Source: Acanthaster planci
Lineage: Eukaryota > Echinodermata > Asteroidea > Valvatida > Acanthasteridae
Reading direction: 5' to 3'
Length of the DNA: 21,394 nt
Assembly: GCF_001949145.1 (NCBI RefSeq)
Contig: NW_019091378.1
Span: 13,117 to 34,510, forward strand
Positions 1 through 9,143 of this stretch are shown here, one piece after another. Below the pieces are notes generated by a model. It worked only from the letters and a program-made list of their open reading frames with translations, made no database searches and was not told the DNA's origin. How positions within the stretch are numbered: position 1 is the first letter of the stretch; the number at the start of each line of letters is the position of its first letter. Made by a program: the position numbers and the translations under genes.

Positions 1-81
1 GGGGATACCAAACCCTTGAGGCAAAGCTGTTTGTGCGTAACATCATCACATCTGAATATAATTTGCCATGTATCCTACCTG

Positions 82-245
82 CTAAAGTTGCCCTCCAATT
101 GACTGTCCATTAACCTTGTCCCACAAGACTTGTGCCAACACGTATAAACAGTGAATGCAGGCACCAAGCAACGCCAACCCAATGCCAGGGGTATTATGCC
201 ATCCCTCAAGGTCAGGTTGACCTAAAAACTTGTGATGATGTAGCA
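82..245 (-). CDS. Possible terminal exon of a small membrane protein
   Basis: On the minus strand an open frame follows a candidate acceptor (CTGCTTGGATGTCAAG at about 246) and ends with TAG at 82-84. It would encode about 54 residues beginning EFLLHHHKFLGQ. One hydrophobic segment of roughly 20 residues (IGLALLGACIHCLYVLAQVL) is followed by WDKVNGQSIGGQL. The segment reads like a real transmembrane helix with a short polar tail. I do not recognise it, no partner exon was found, and no poly(A) signal is visible before the window edge. Confidence 0.3.
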
Positions 246-264
246 GGAATTCCTTGACATCCAA

Positions 265-2014
265 GCAGACAGCATGGTGACATGGAGAGGTGTGTGGTGT
301 ACTACGATGGTGAGCTTGGAGGTCAGATCACAAGGCAATACTCAAAGCTGGTAGTAAACTCCAGTATCTGTGAAGAGAACGAACAAAAAAGACAGGGCAT
401 GGTTTATCATACATGTACAAGTACATGAACTTTCACATCAACATTTCAATACACGATGCCCCAAATTAGAAACCAGCAACAAATACCAGTAAATTTACAA
501 TGTATGTATTTCAAATGTTTTAAAAGGGGTAGAAGATATCGATAGCAGACACAAATGACACTAAATACCAGAAGAATGTCAACACACATACACCGTACAT
601 GTATCTACACTGTACATGTACATGTACATACACTGAACATATATCTACACTGTACATGTACGTGCATGTACTTATCAATCATTGCATTGATATGAGTTCC
701 CTGTAAGATGAACAAATGCACTTTGGACTATTTACATTTAAATGATTTGAAATTGATAATACATTAGGAAGTGTCAAAGAGGATTTTGAGTCACTTTCAC
801 AGCAAATCATTTACAATGAATTGCAATAAAATTCAGATGCCATACCAGTACCGGTGTGAATTTAGCAGTGCATGTACATCTATGTGCATGCACATTCAGT
901 TTTACAATAATTCGTATCACAAATTAAATGTACAAACCCTGAAAAAACCTCGTTTGCATTATGGGCAATTTTTTTGTCAAATAAATGCTTTGAATGAAGA
1001 GTAAATTTCTAAGACATGATCGTGCCATTCTGGAAGCCTCTCATGGTTAGCTCAAGTCAATTGATATATTAGAATGCAACTTAATATTAATCAGTGCATT
1101 GAAAAATGAAGTTCAATGACGCATGATACACTGAGTTCATTCTGTAGTATTTTGGAATTGTGGCAAAAAGGAATGCTTTTTCAAACGGATACAAAATGTA
1201 CACACCAAACATGTACATGTATGTCCCGTACTTGTACCAGTATAACATTTTGAAAATGATCATACATTGTACCCCTCATGTTATTTTGTGGAAAAATTTG
1301 CCCCATCATTTATAACCAACTAAACCAAATATCTGGGGATAAAGACAGCCAATTTGCCAACAAACTACAGTATTAAGTTATGCACCAAAAAAGAAATTGA
1401 AGGGACTAAGATTTAAAACAGCAAGTCATTCACAGGTCGAACCAAACCGCTTGCCAGGACTGACTCCAGAAGGGCATAGTCAACCAGTCAGCAAAGATCA
1501 AGCCCTCAAAATGGTTAATGTCAACTTTTTCTGATACATGTACATGTATAAACCACGCAATTGCCAATCACAGCCTAGATGGTCAAAAATTCCAATCAAT
1601 TTCTCATCAATCACATCCCACGCCTTTCCCTTTAAAGCTAAATGTACAAGTAGGCACCCGTTCATGTACTTGCGCACAATCTGTTCACGATCCATTATGC
1701 CATGAGTCAATAAAGGCACAGCAGCAACACACAGTAAACTTCAGTATTTGGTGACTCTGCAGATTCAAAAATCTCCTCAACGAGGCAGGTAACCACGGTA
1801 CATGTACATCATTGTGTGTTCATCTCTCAAGACAAAGTGCTTTTGAGATCATGCTGACGTTTATTATTTCAAGAAAGGAAGAGACATGTACATGTAACAT
1901 GTCTATAACGGTATGCATGCCAACAATTCACCTTCATCACAAGAGCAGTGACTGCATCTGACTGTGTTCAAAACTAAGTAAAAATTGATTTCAGTGTCAA
2001 CATTTCCACAAACC
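265..2014. other. Intergenic, AT-rich, TACATGTA-rich
   Basis: No supported gene on either strand. The only pattern seen is about ten TACATGTA octamers. A 22-bp palindromic stretch, GACATGTACATGTAACATGTC-like, lies at 1883-1903. Confidence 0.7.
590..672. repeat. TACATGTA satellite block
   Basis: Contains GTACATGTATCTACACTG twice in variant form, with TGTACATGTACATGTACATA between. It is the same self-complementary unit as elsewhere in the left third of the window. Confidence 0.85.
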
Positions 2015-2975
2015 ATGGAAACTACAGAAATTGCAGGACTACTTGTACAAGTCACCTTCACTTCTAAGGATGAGAATGAAGAACGTGACCTCAGAACAAC
2101 ACTATTCCAGATTTTTGTAAACAGGTTTTTACCACACTGGCAATTCTTTTGATATTTTTCCTGAATCCAATGATGCTTTTCACCTTACGGTGTGTTACCA
2201 GCATCCGACCGACTACCAAAGTATTCATGGTTTCTCTCATCCTGTCCGATCTTGGTACAGTTAGTCTCTTTCTATTGGGGGAATTATTTCTTGGTTCTTG
2301 GCTGCTGGGTGATTTTCTCTGTGTGGCAACTGCTGTTCTCATATTAGTGCATGTATTTGAGTGGTACTTCACTTCTTCTACTGACAGTTGATGGTTACGT
2401 TGCTATTTCCTATCCTCTGCGGTACCCTTCCCTGATGACTGAGTTCAGATCCAAGATCACTGTATGCACCACATGGGCTTTGATATTCTTGATCTTTATT
2501 CTGTTATACGGGATTTTATGGTAGAGCTACCGTTTTACGGGAAGGCCCTTACATGTACCAACTGTGTCTGGGACTACAAGATGACTGGCGCATATACATG
2601 TATCTTCTTGTTACACCTGCTGCTATAATGCTGACAACCACACTCATCCTGTATGCCCACATCACCCTGATAGCTCGCAATCAAGCCCGACGTATTGCTG
2701 CTGAAAACCAAGCAGGTAATGGCCAAGGTGGACGGAGACTAAACACCAGACCAACCACCACCATCATCATCATAACAGGGACTCTGATCATCACATGGAT
2801 TCCTACAATGGTCATACCTGGGATCTCTCTTACACTCAATCGGGAGACCAACATGTACATTGTATGATAGGTTTGGCCCATGCCCTGGTGCTCTCAAATG
2901 GCTGGCTGAATGTTACAGAACAAGGATCTTCGCCAGGAGTTACGTACACGCACATGTATGTTCTTTACTCTCTGA
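2015..2975 (+). pseudogene. Rhodopsin-family (class A) GPCR pseudogene, intronless
   Basis: A whole seven-helix receptor can be traced but only by changing frame. Frame breaks lie near 2120, 2365, 2522 (right at a TAG), 2597, 2864 and 2917. Landmarks in order: ATG at 2015 with AACC context; TM1 ending LNPMMLFTLR; TM2 VSLILSDLG; the TM3 start cysteine at GDFLCVA; DGY (for DRY) then VAISYPLRYPS; TM4 TWALIFLIFILLYG; a second-loop cysteine; TM5 VTPAAIMLTTTLILYAHI; a basic third loop; TM6 TIIIITGTLIITWIP; TM7 SNGWLNV in place of N-P-x-x-Y; and helix 8 NKDLRQELR before a stop at 2973. The subfamily cannot be fixed. With the Arg of DRY also lost, this is not a working gene. No introns are needed, so it is either a retrocopy or a decayed member of an intronless receptor family. 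Confidence 0.88.
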
Positions 2976-4000
2976 ATAGCACAGGTTTGAATGGCACCAA
3001 TGTTTGACCCAAAGATTCTTACATTACCACTATTCGAGTACTTCTTACGAGTCTGAGCATCTTGAAACACTCTGAACTCAATCTCAAAGTAATGTAGCCG
3101 TCAGCTAATTGTTACGATTAATTCTTGTGAATATGATTTGCATTTCAAATTTTAGATTTCACGCACAAGTATACAGGTACATGTTTACACGTACAATGTA
3201 AACTGCTTTGCTTCGATGTACAATGGTAAGTGATATTTTGGTTGGATATGCTTGTAAATCCTCTTGCATGAGTACAGTATGTGAACCCATGGCTGCCGGT
3301 GTACATGGGATTGTATGGGGTGGTGCATGACAGAGGCACATGTACATGTAGCCATGTTCCGGTTCTGTCCCCTGTGACTTTGGCTCCTTTTTTGGCCACA
3401 TCTCTCAGGCCACAAGATGTTACATACAAACATTTCAGTTTCTTTCAAGCACCCCCCCAAATTTTGTTCTTGTGACATGTGTGAAGTGATAGAGAACTTC
3501 ACTGAATGTACAGTGCGTTAATGACCATAAAAGACCAGCATTGACTACACACAGTTTGGCTCCAACAAAGACCACTGGGTATATAATTCTAGAAAAATGT
3601 TTTGATGTCATCACTTTCAAGATGACTGTCCAATAGTTGCAGACGATATTTGCAAATGTCAAACTTACCAATACTTGTACTTGATTTTACAAGAAATCAT
3701 CCAGTAAACCTACTGGCTGGAATGTGTGATATAAACATCGAGGGGACATACATGTAATGCTCACTTTCCTGTTTGATTTTTTTTCCTTAAATATTTATTA
3801 AAATTTCAAATTCACAGTATACATGTACATGTACTGTATGGAGAACAGAAAAAAATCCATATCTTACATGCTAGATCCAAAATTGTATCCAACAAACGAC
3901 CAAAATTTTCCTGGCTTTTCTCACCCAGCCTGATCTTTGCACTGGTACACGGTATACTATAGAGCTCTCTCAAGTTAATCTTGAAGAGCAGAAGATTATT
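2976..4000. other. Spacer between the two GPCR remnants
   Basis: AT-rich with a few TACATGTA units (3338, 3748, 3821). No exon or element boundary recognised. Confidence 0.65.
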
Positions 4001-4457
4001 ATATTGCTATTTCCTATCCTCTGTGCTACTCTTCACTGATGACAGATCAAAGATTGTCGTAAATGGCAAACACTACACTGTACAGTACATGTATATGTAC
4101 GTGGGCTGGACTGGTACCCGGTACATGTACAGAACATACATGTACACTGTACATGTACCTAGGCCTACTGTACATGTACATTATGTACATTGTACCAGTA
4201 TACATGTGCTTTCTTAATCTTTATGCATGGGTTTTATGACCCAGCAACTTACTGATTCTTCACTGATGTACCTAATGACTGGAGCTAATTGTTGCATTCC
4301 TTGTTGCAGTTATCATGTATGAACTGTGCACACATTGCCCTACATGTACATGTACTTTTAAGCCTGACACATACATGTACATGTAGCTGGCCAGGGTGAG
4401 CAGAGAATAATATAAGACCAGCAACCATCATCGTTATAACAGGGACTCCAGACAATG
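4001..4457 (+). pseudogene. Second, heavily decayed copy of the same GPCR
   Basis: Short blocks follow the first copy in the same order. TTGCTATTTCCTATCCTCTG at 4004-4023 is identical to 2400-2419, and CTGATGACAGATCAAAGAT follows it. TTCTTAATCTTTATG near 4211 matches 2487 onward (TM4). ATGACTGGAGC at 4274 matches 2581 (second loop). GGCCAGGGTGAGCAGAGA at 4389, and AAGACCAGC...ATAACAGGGACTCC at 4417-4450, match the third loop to TM6 (2721-2786). Between the first and second blocks lies a TACATGTA-rich stretch, and much of TM5 is unrecognisable. It represents a tandem duplication followed by decay. Confidence 0.75.
4078..4207. repeat. TACATGTA satellite block
   Basis: A dense run of TGTACATGTAC-type palindromes (at least five TACATGTA octamers in 130 bp) inside the second GPCR remnant. 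The strands are self-complementary, so hairpins or cruciforms could form. Confidence 0.85.
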
Positions 4458-5608
4458 CAGGCGCAGCTTGGTATCCACCACTGAATCCAAAAAGTAGATG
4501 TGCATATATTGCACTACATAAAATGTGTCATCAGGGCATTGTTATTTACTACATGGAGTTCAATTTCACCATTGAAATGACACCCACATGTAGGGCCTAC
4601 ATGTAATTCGTCTAAATCCATCAGCCTTGTCCCTAGATCTACAAATTTGAAGGCCCCACTTGACAGTGCATTTGTTGTAATGGAAATAAAGAAACTTTGA
4701 ACTCTTCTTGTATCTTTTTTAATTTCATTTCTTAAAAATGTTGGTGCTTTTTGGGTTATTTAAAGAATAAACCATGATGAAAAGGAGGAACCTGACCTGA
4801 AAACTAATGTAAAATGGCACAAAATCTACCCAAAATCCACCCAATAAAAACCACTGGCCATCTGTTTCCATTATACATGTAGTCTAATCGGATTGCACAA
4901 ATTCAGTCACTTGACTTCTATTTCAGCCAACATGAAAAAAATGTGACTTCACCATCAGATTTAAATCCACAAACATCGAGAAGGTTAAACGATGATCTCC
5001 AAAGAAACTGTTTTAAATCTCATGTAAGCACAGCATGCTAGGAAAGTTTAATTGGGTTCAATGTGATGTGCATGTAAGTCATGTAATTTGCTAAGTTTTA
5101 CAGCCAAGTTTTGCACCATTATCAGGACCAATCATTATGCCTCACCGGCAGCACATCGGTCAGTTCGGGACTTAAAAATCACTTTCGCATCATTAGAATG
5201 CACTGAAACTTACAAATGTTCACTGTTTCACCACAAGAACTGGATTGAAAAACACATACATGTGTATATGTACATGTAGCACTACGACCCTTGAAAATGG
5301 CATCATCACTTCTAAGTCACACGGAGTCCTAGTACATGTAGCATGGAGTTCTAAGACATATAAGTCGAAGTACACATGTACAATGTACATGTAGGTCCCC
5401 AGAGCATGACATTACTAAAGAACAAAAAGCTGTTCATTACTTTTTATTCGCATCTTGTTCCAATAATAGTGGAAACAAAGTCCACTTTGTAGGTGTGGTG
5501 CTTCTGGCACACATATTGTTCGCCTGTCCACTCTTACACACGCACACACACAAGGCTTCATCACACGAGATACAAAGTCACTGCTAAAAGAGCAGTTCGG
5601 ATAACGAG
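4458..5608. other. Intergenic stretch
   Basis: No supported gene. AATAAA on the plus strand at 4685-4690 (GGAAATAAAGAAACTTTGAAC) could be a leftover 3'-end signal of the second GPCR copy or a retroelement tail. A short CA run is at 5533-5552. Confidence 0.55.
5256..5394. repeat. Scattered TACATGTAG units
   Basis: Several TACATGTAG or GTACATGTAG units within 140 bp, including an inverted pair ACATGTACAATGTACATGT at 5373-5391. Confidence 0.75.
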
Positions 5609-5614
5609 TTTATT
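5609..5614 (-). terminator. AATAAA polyadenylation signal, minus strand
   Basis: Canonical hexamer on the minus strand, 5 bases after the stop of the putative small gene. The position is unusually close to a stop but is the only canonical signal just downstream. Confidence 0.4.
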
Positions 5615-5619
5615 GCTGC

Positions 5620-6890
5620 CTACAGTGCAGTTCCTTGACCAAACAGATCCCGACTATAGCTGATTGTCCGGTTCTGCAAAATCGAAGAAATACTCTTCAT
5701 TTTCTTAAAGAAGGAATCACCAAAGACTTGGTTCATAGTTCTGTTAGACAGGTTACTTGAAGGTCTTTTAGGAAATTACCATATTTTACTGAGGGAGCCA
5801 CCGCAGTGACCCATGATCAAGTGGCCACAACTGTTTTTCCCTGATCGCAGTTCGCAACAACTCTGCATGTACGTGCTCTGTGCTATGTTGAATATGTTGC
5901 ACTTTTACAAATGTACACAATCGTCATGATGAAATTTTATCAAACGAATGACTGTGCTGTAATCGGAAATTATCTGATTTCTCGCCATGAATATACTACG
6001 ACAGTATTTTTAAAATGTGAAAGTTTTGGACACAAAATTCTCTACAAGGTTTTTGTCCAGTTCTGTGAACGAGTTTTACATTTGATTACATTACAATGTG
6101 AGCGCTTCCTGTGAGTGTGGTGCATGTCCTTCTGTGTTGGAAAAACAAGACCTACATGTACCATACAGACATGACAGAGTGTCGAGGTTTGTGGAACCGG
6201 CAAATGTTTGCGGAACGGAAAACTACCAACCACCAAAAAACATCACTAGCATGCATCTTTCAAATGACTGCCCAACATTGTTATGTCTGTGTAAACAGTA
6301 CATACCGGTAACTGGATGATTTCCAGGTATTTCGGGATGAACAGGTGGAAGGAGTTCCATATACACGTAGGGTGTTACAGACGCCACTTGACACCCCGTG
6401 CACAAACCCTATGAGACAGGTAACATGATTTGTCAGTATACGACTTGGTATTTCCCTTCCTCCTACATGTAAATTGAACTTTTCTGGACAAGGTTTTTGC
6501 TTTGTGATGGCTTAGCATAGGTCACTGTAGGGAATAATTACTGGCATCCATGAAAGAAAGTTTTTAAGGCACCAGTCGTGCTTACGTATTTCGTGTCAAC
6601 AAGTATCAACACTCATAAGTAGCTTCAACAAAGTGTCAACAACATGTACATCCTGTAGGCCCTAGGCCGACTTTACTAGGTAGTATGACACCCAGGTGAC
6701 GGAAAGTTTCTGTTTCCCAAACAACCCTCTTTTTAGGGCGTATTTCCGTTTTATTTGTGGACAGCAGTAACTTGCTGTCAATGTTACCGATAATGAAGGA
6801 AAAATAATATTCAAACATTCATTACTTTGATTGAAAACTCTACCTTTTCGTCTCACGTTCCTGGTGGTCAACACTCGTCCGTCCCGCCAT
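5620..6890 (-). CDS. Putative small three-exon gene, function unknown
   Basis: Minus strand. Exon 1 is 6890-6857 (ATG GCG GGA, G at -3 and +4; donor GTGAGA). Exon 2 is 6408-6306 (acceptor CTGTCTCATAG, donor GTATGT). Exon 3 is 5740-5620 (acceptor GTCTAACAG, ending in TAG). Phases match at both joins (1/1 and 2/2), giving about 85 residues that start MAGRTSVDHQE and end DLFGQGTAL. There is no signal peptide or membrane segment; the middle is Ser/Thr-rich and the C-terminal part is basic (FFKKMKSI). AATAAA overlaps the region 6 bp after the stop, which would leave a very short 3' UTR. I do not recognise the protein. Exon 2 is open in another frame too, so the model rests on splice phases alone and is tentative. 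Confidence 0.38.
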
Positions 6891-6901
6891 TGCGTTTTCT
6901 G

Positions 6902-6908
6902 TCCAATA
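6902..6908 (-). promoter_or_regulatory. Inverted CCAAT box next to TATATT
   Basis: TCCAATA on the plus strand (ATTGG on the minus strand) sits 12-18 bp upstream of the putative small-gene ATG, between it and the CTCF-like cluster. A second CCAATAAA is at 6966. Weak evidence on its own. Confidence 0.25.
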
Positions 6909-6912
6909 TAAA

Positions 6913-7088
6913 GCGCCCTCTGTTGAAAAAAAGAACAGCGCCCTCTTCTGAATTTTGAAACAACTCCAATAAATAGCGCCCCCTATTGATAACAGTGATG
7001 GCGCCCTCTATTGAGCTATGCGAAATAGCGCTAGGTTACTGGCGCCCTCTATTTAACAGTGAAAACATGAAATAGCGCCCTCTTTTAT
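6913..7088 (-). promoter_or_regulatory. Cluster of six CTCF-like motifs
   Basis: Six copies of AGAGGGCGC (minus strand; one reads AGGGGGCGC) lie at 6913-6926, 6938-6951, 6976-6989, 7001-7014, 7042-7055 and 7075-7088. All point the same way, 25-41 bp apart. A partial seventh (TAGCGCTA) is near 7026. The best copies, TCAATAGAGGGCGC and TCAATAGGGGGCGC, agree with the vertebrate CTCF core CCASYAGRKGGCRS at 12 of 14 positions. The cluster ends 22 bp upstream of the ATG of the putative small gene. Alternatively it may be a short-unit repeat family common in this genome. Confidence 0.6.
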
Positions 7089-7239
7089 TGATGACAAATA
7101 GTGAAGGGTGCACGGTTACTCAAGTCTAAGAAAATTCTCCACCAGGACGAGGTGCATATACGATTCAATTTTTAAACAGTCCATATTTATCTTTGTATTG
7201 TCTTGTTTTTCCCTTCTACACAGAAATTTTTGAAAATTT

Positions 7240-7278
7240 GGGGTTGGGGATGGGTCAGGCAGGGGGTCGGCCTGGGGG
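7240..7278 (+). other. G-quadruplex-capable tract
   Basis: Four G runs (GGGG-TT-GGGG-AT-GGG, a 7-base loop, then GGGGG) followed by a fifth GGGGG meet the usual G3+N1-7 rule on the plus strand. Confidence 0.55.
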
Positions 7279-7516
7279 TGGATGTGAGAGTATACCAAAA
7301 CATCCCCTATTCTTTTTTGTCGTGTTTTCTATTGTTTTGACAACATAGCACCCTTAAGGGCACATCCAAAGTCGATGGAAGAAGCTGATTAACATTTCTT
7401 TATTGGGCCAAAACTTTTTTATGTAACCTTTTGCAACCTTTCTAGGGGTGGGGCTACATTTTGAAGGAAATTAAGACAGGCCCAAATAAAATGGACTCTC
7501 TTGCCAAAATATCACT

Positions 7517-7580
7517 GCTCCTTCTCTTTTTTTTTTCTTTTTTTTCTTTTTTTGAGAGAGAGGGGGTGGGTTGGAGGTAT
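7517..7580. repeat. Long pyrimidine tract then GA/G-rich run
   Basis: CT-rich then poly-T with interrupting C, followed by GAGAGAGAGGGGGTGGG. Low-complexity DNA in the intergenic gap; no coding signal. Confidence 0.85.
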
Positions 7581-7740
7581 GACCCTAACCCCTCACTTCC
7601 CCATGCATCCCCACACTGTCACTTGTCTCAATTCTGTTATAACTGCACGATAAAATTTAAACTCACCATCACAGGTACAATCCATGCAAATAGCAAAACA
7701 CGGGCATATAATGACAAATGTCAATAAAGAATTTAATGTA

Positions 7741-8973
7741 TATTTTTTTTATTACAAACAGCATGAATATGTAAATAGTAATCTACTCATTGAAAAACTT
7801 TAACTTGATGCATATATCCATACATTACTCGAACAAGTAAATTTCTTCCGAGTGTATACAAAACAAGTTAATTAGGAATGATCAGTTAATGAACAAATGA
7901 AAAGGTTCATTAATGGAAAAGCAAGTTCTGGCAAGTCAGCTGCGGATTTTACAAATTACAAGCATCTGATTATTATGCATGAGCTGCTAATATTGTTAAA
8001 CAAGTTCAACATAGCAATATTTTCCTGCACATGACCATAATAGGTTAAAAAGCTGCCCTTGAAAAGCTTCACAGAGAAATACTTTTCGAAATAATGTCAT
8101 AATTCAAATAAACTTTTGTTGGCTTTTAGGTAGTTAATGATTAAAATGAGAGAGATAAACATGGCATAAACGGTTACAATTTAACAACAAATGTGGCACA
8201 ATCCTAAGTTGGTAAAGTTTCCTAATTTCAGTGTTGGATTCCCAATGACAAAACCCTGTACTATTTTAAGGAATTCTAATTAGGGCATCTGATTTGCAAT
8301 GTGTTCTCAAATTCTGCCAACTTTCATTTCCTGGCTGTTGAGAATTCCTGCATACGCAATGTGAAAGTAACGTGGGTTTTCACAGCTCAACTCAACAAAG
8401 AGTGGTACATTCAACGTCCTTTTTGAAAGCATTTAATGCAGACTGAATGCAGATGCTACTGCGCTTCCAGTAAAGAACTTAGGCATTAATATCACTTTTG
8501 TGGTAACATATGGATATTTCAAATTAGAATCATTCACTTTAAGACAGCACATACAGGACTGTCTTTGCAAACCATTTTACTCAAGTCTGCAGATTGCCCA
8601 CTGATAATCACACTTTCCCTCATCGACTGAAACTATTGTTGTAGTTTTTTGCATTTAGTTTACTATACTTTCTCTAGCACTCTTTCTAGTTCTGGTATGG
8701 CCACAGCAATGTCTGTATCATTATTTTCCATTATTGCATCCTTGGTTATAAGTCTCATTAGGTTGAAGAGCATCAATGTCCAGTTATTTCATGTTTTGTC
8801 ATATCTTGCACATTTAATTATCAATTACTCGGGTAGCATATATCTGGGTATTTATGTTGAAAATTTAATTTTGTAAATGTAACAAATGCAGAGTAAATAT
8901 AACTTTTCCTATTTGGAAGCATCCTATATAAGTTTGAGAGTTTAGATGATCTTGTAAACTTGATAAGTAGCGA
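7741..8973 (-). other. Probable 3' UTR and downstream flank of the large gene
   Basis: AT-rich DNA with no convincing exon on either strand. On the minus strand a variant ATTAAA signal lies at 8864-8869, about 105 bp past the stop. The first canonical AATAAA is at 7748-7753, inside a poly-T/poly-A tract. Which one is used cannot be decided from sequence. Confidence 0.4.
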
Positions 8974-9143
8974 CTACAGAGTGATGACCTCACAGTCTTC
9001 TTCCCCTGTAGCACCAGGACCAACGGTAGTACGTCCATGTGGACAGGCTTGGCAGTAGGTGCTGCCCTCTTGTGACTGGTACATGCCATGCGGGCAGGCA
9101 TAACAAGCCTCCTGGTTGTCGTAAGAGCCTGGCTCACAGGGGA
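8974..9143 (-). CDS. Terminal exon: GCC2/GCC3 (ephrin-receptor-like) module and stop
   Basis: Residues 840 (split) to 895, then TAG. The acceptor is TTTCTCTGTTCAG. The module shows [24 protein letters not shown] and CPHGRTT with a final ATGEEDC, the usual GCC2_GCC3 pattern. The reading frame stops five residues after the last cysteine. In related proteins several such modules follow one another, so a single copy right at the end is notable. A donor at GAG|GTCATC just before the stop is possible but weak and has the wrong phase for this module family, so termination here is preferred. Confidence 0.85.

Larger units (their letters stand above)
7089..7740. other. Intergenic gap between small and large minus-strand genes
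   Basis: Holds the G-rich and pyrimidine tracts but no gene. Minus-strand AATAAA at 7399-7404 and plus-strand AATAAA at 7723-7728 are isolated. Confidence 0.6.

Noticed and set aside
2681-2881. Minus-strand open frame
   Set aside because: It is a shadow of the GPCR third loop to TM7 region, whose plus-strand frame has clear receptor motifs.
3435-3671. 78-codon minus-strand frame with a hydrophobic middle
   Set aside because: It has no recognisable motif, partner exon or signal; it is likely chance in AT-rich DNA.
4620-4715. Possible LINE 3' tail (GGAAATAAAGAAACTTTGAAC)
   Set aside because: There is no repeated tail unit, target duplication or reverse-transcriptase remnant; an old poly(A) signal explains it as well.
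6098-6319. 73-codon plus-strand open frame with several cysteines
   Set aside because: Cysteine spacing fits no known module, a second frame is open over the same bases, and part of it overlaps the minus-strand exon candidate.
8649-8876. 75-codon plus-strand hydrophobic frame
   Set aside because: AT-rich DNA gives Leu/Ile/Ser-rich frames easily, and it sits in the probable 3' UTR of the large gene on the other strand.
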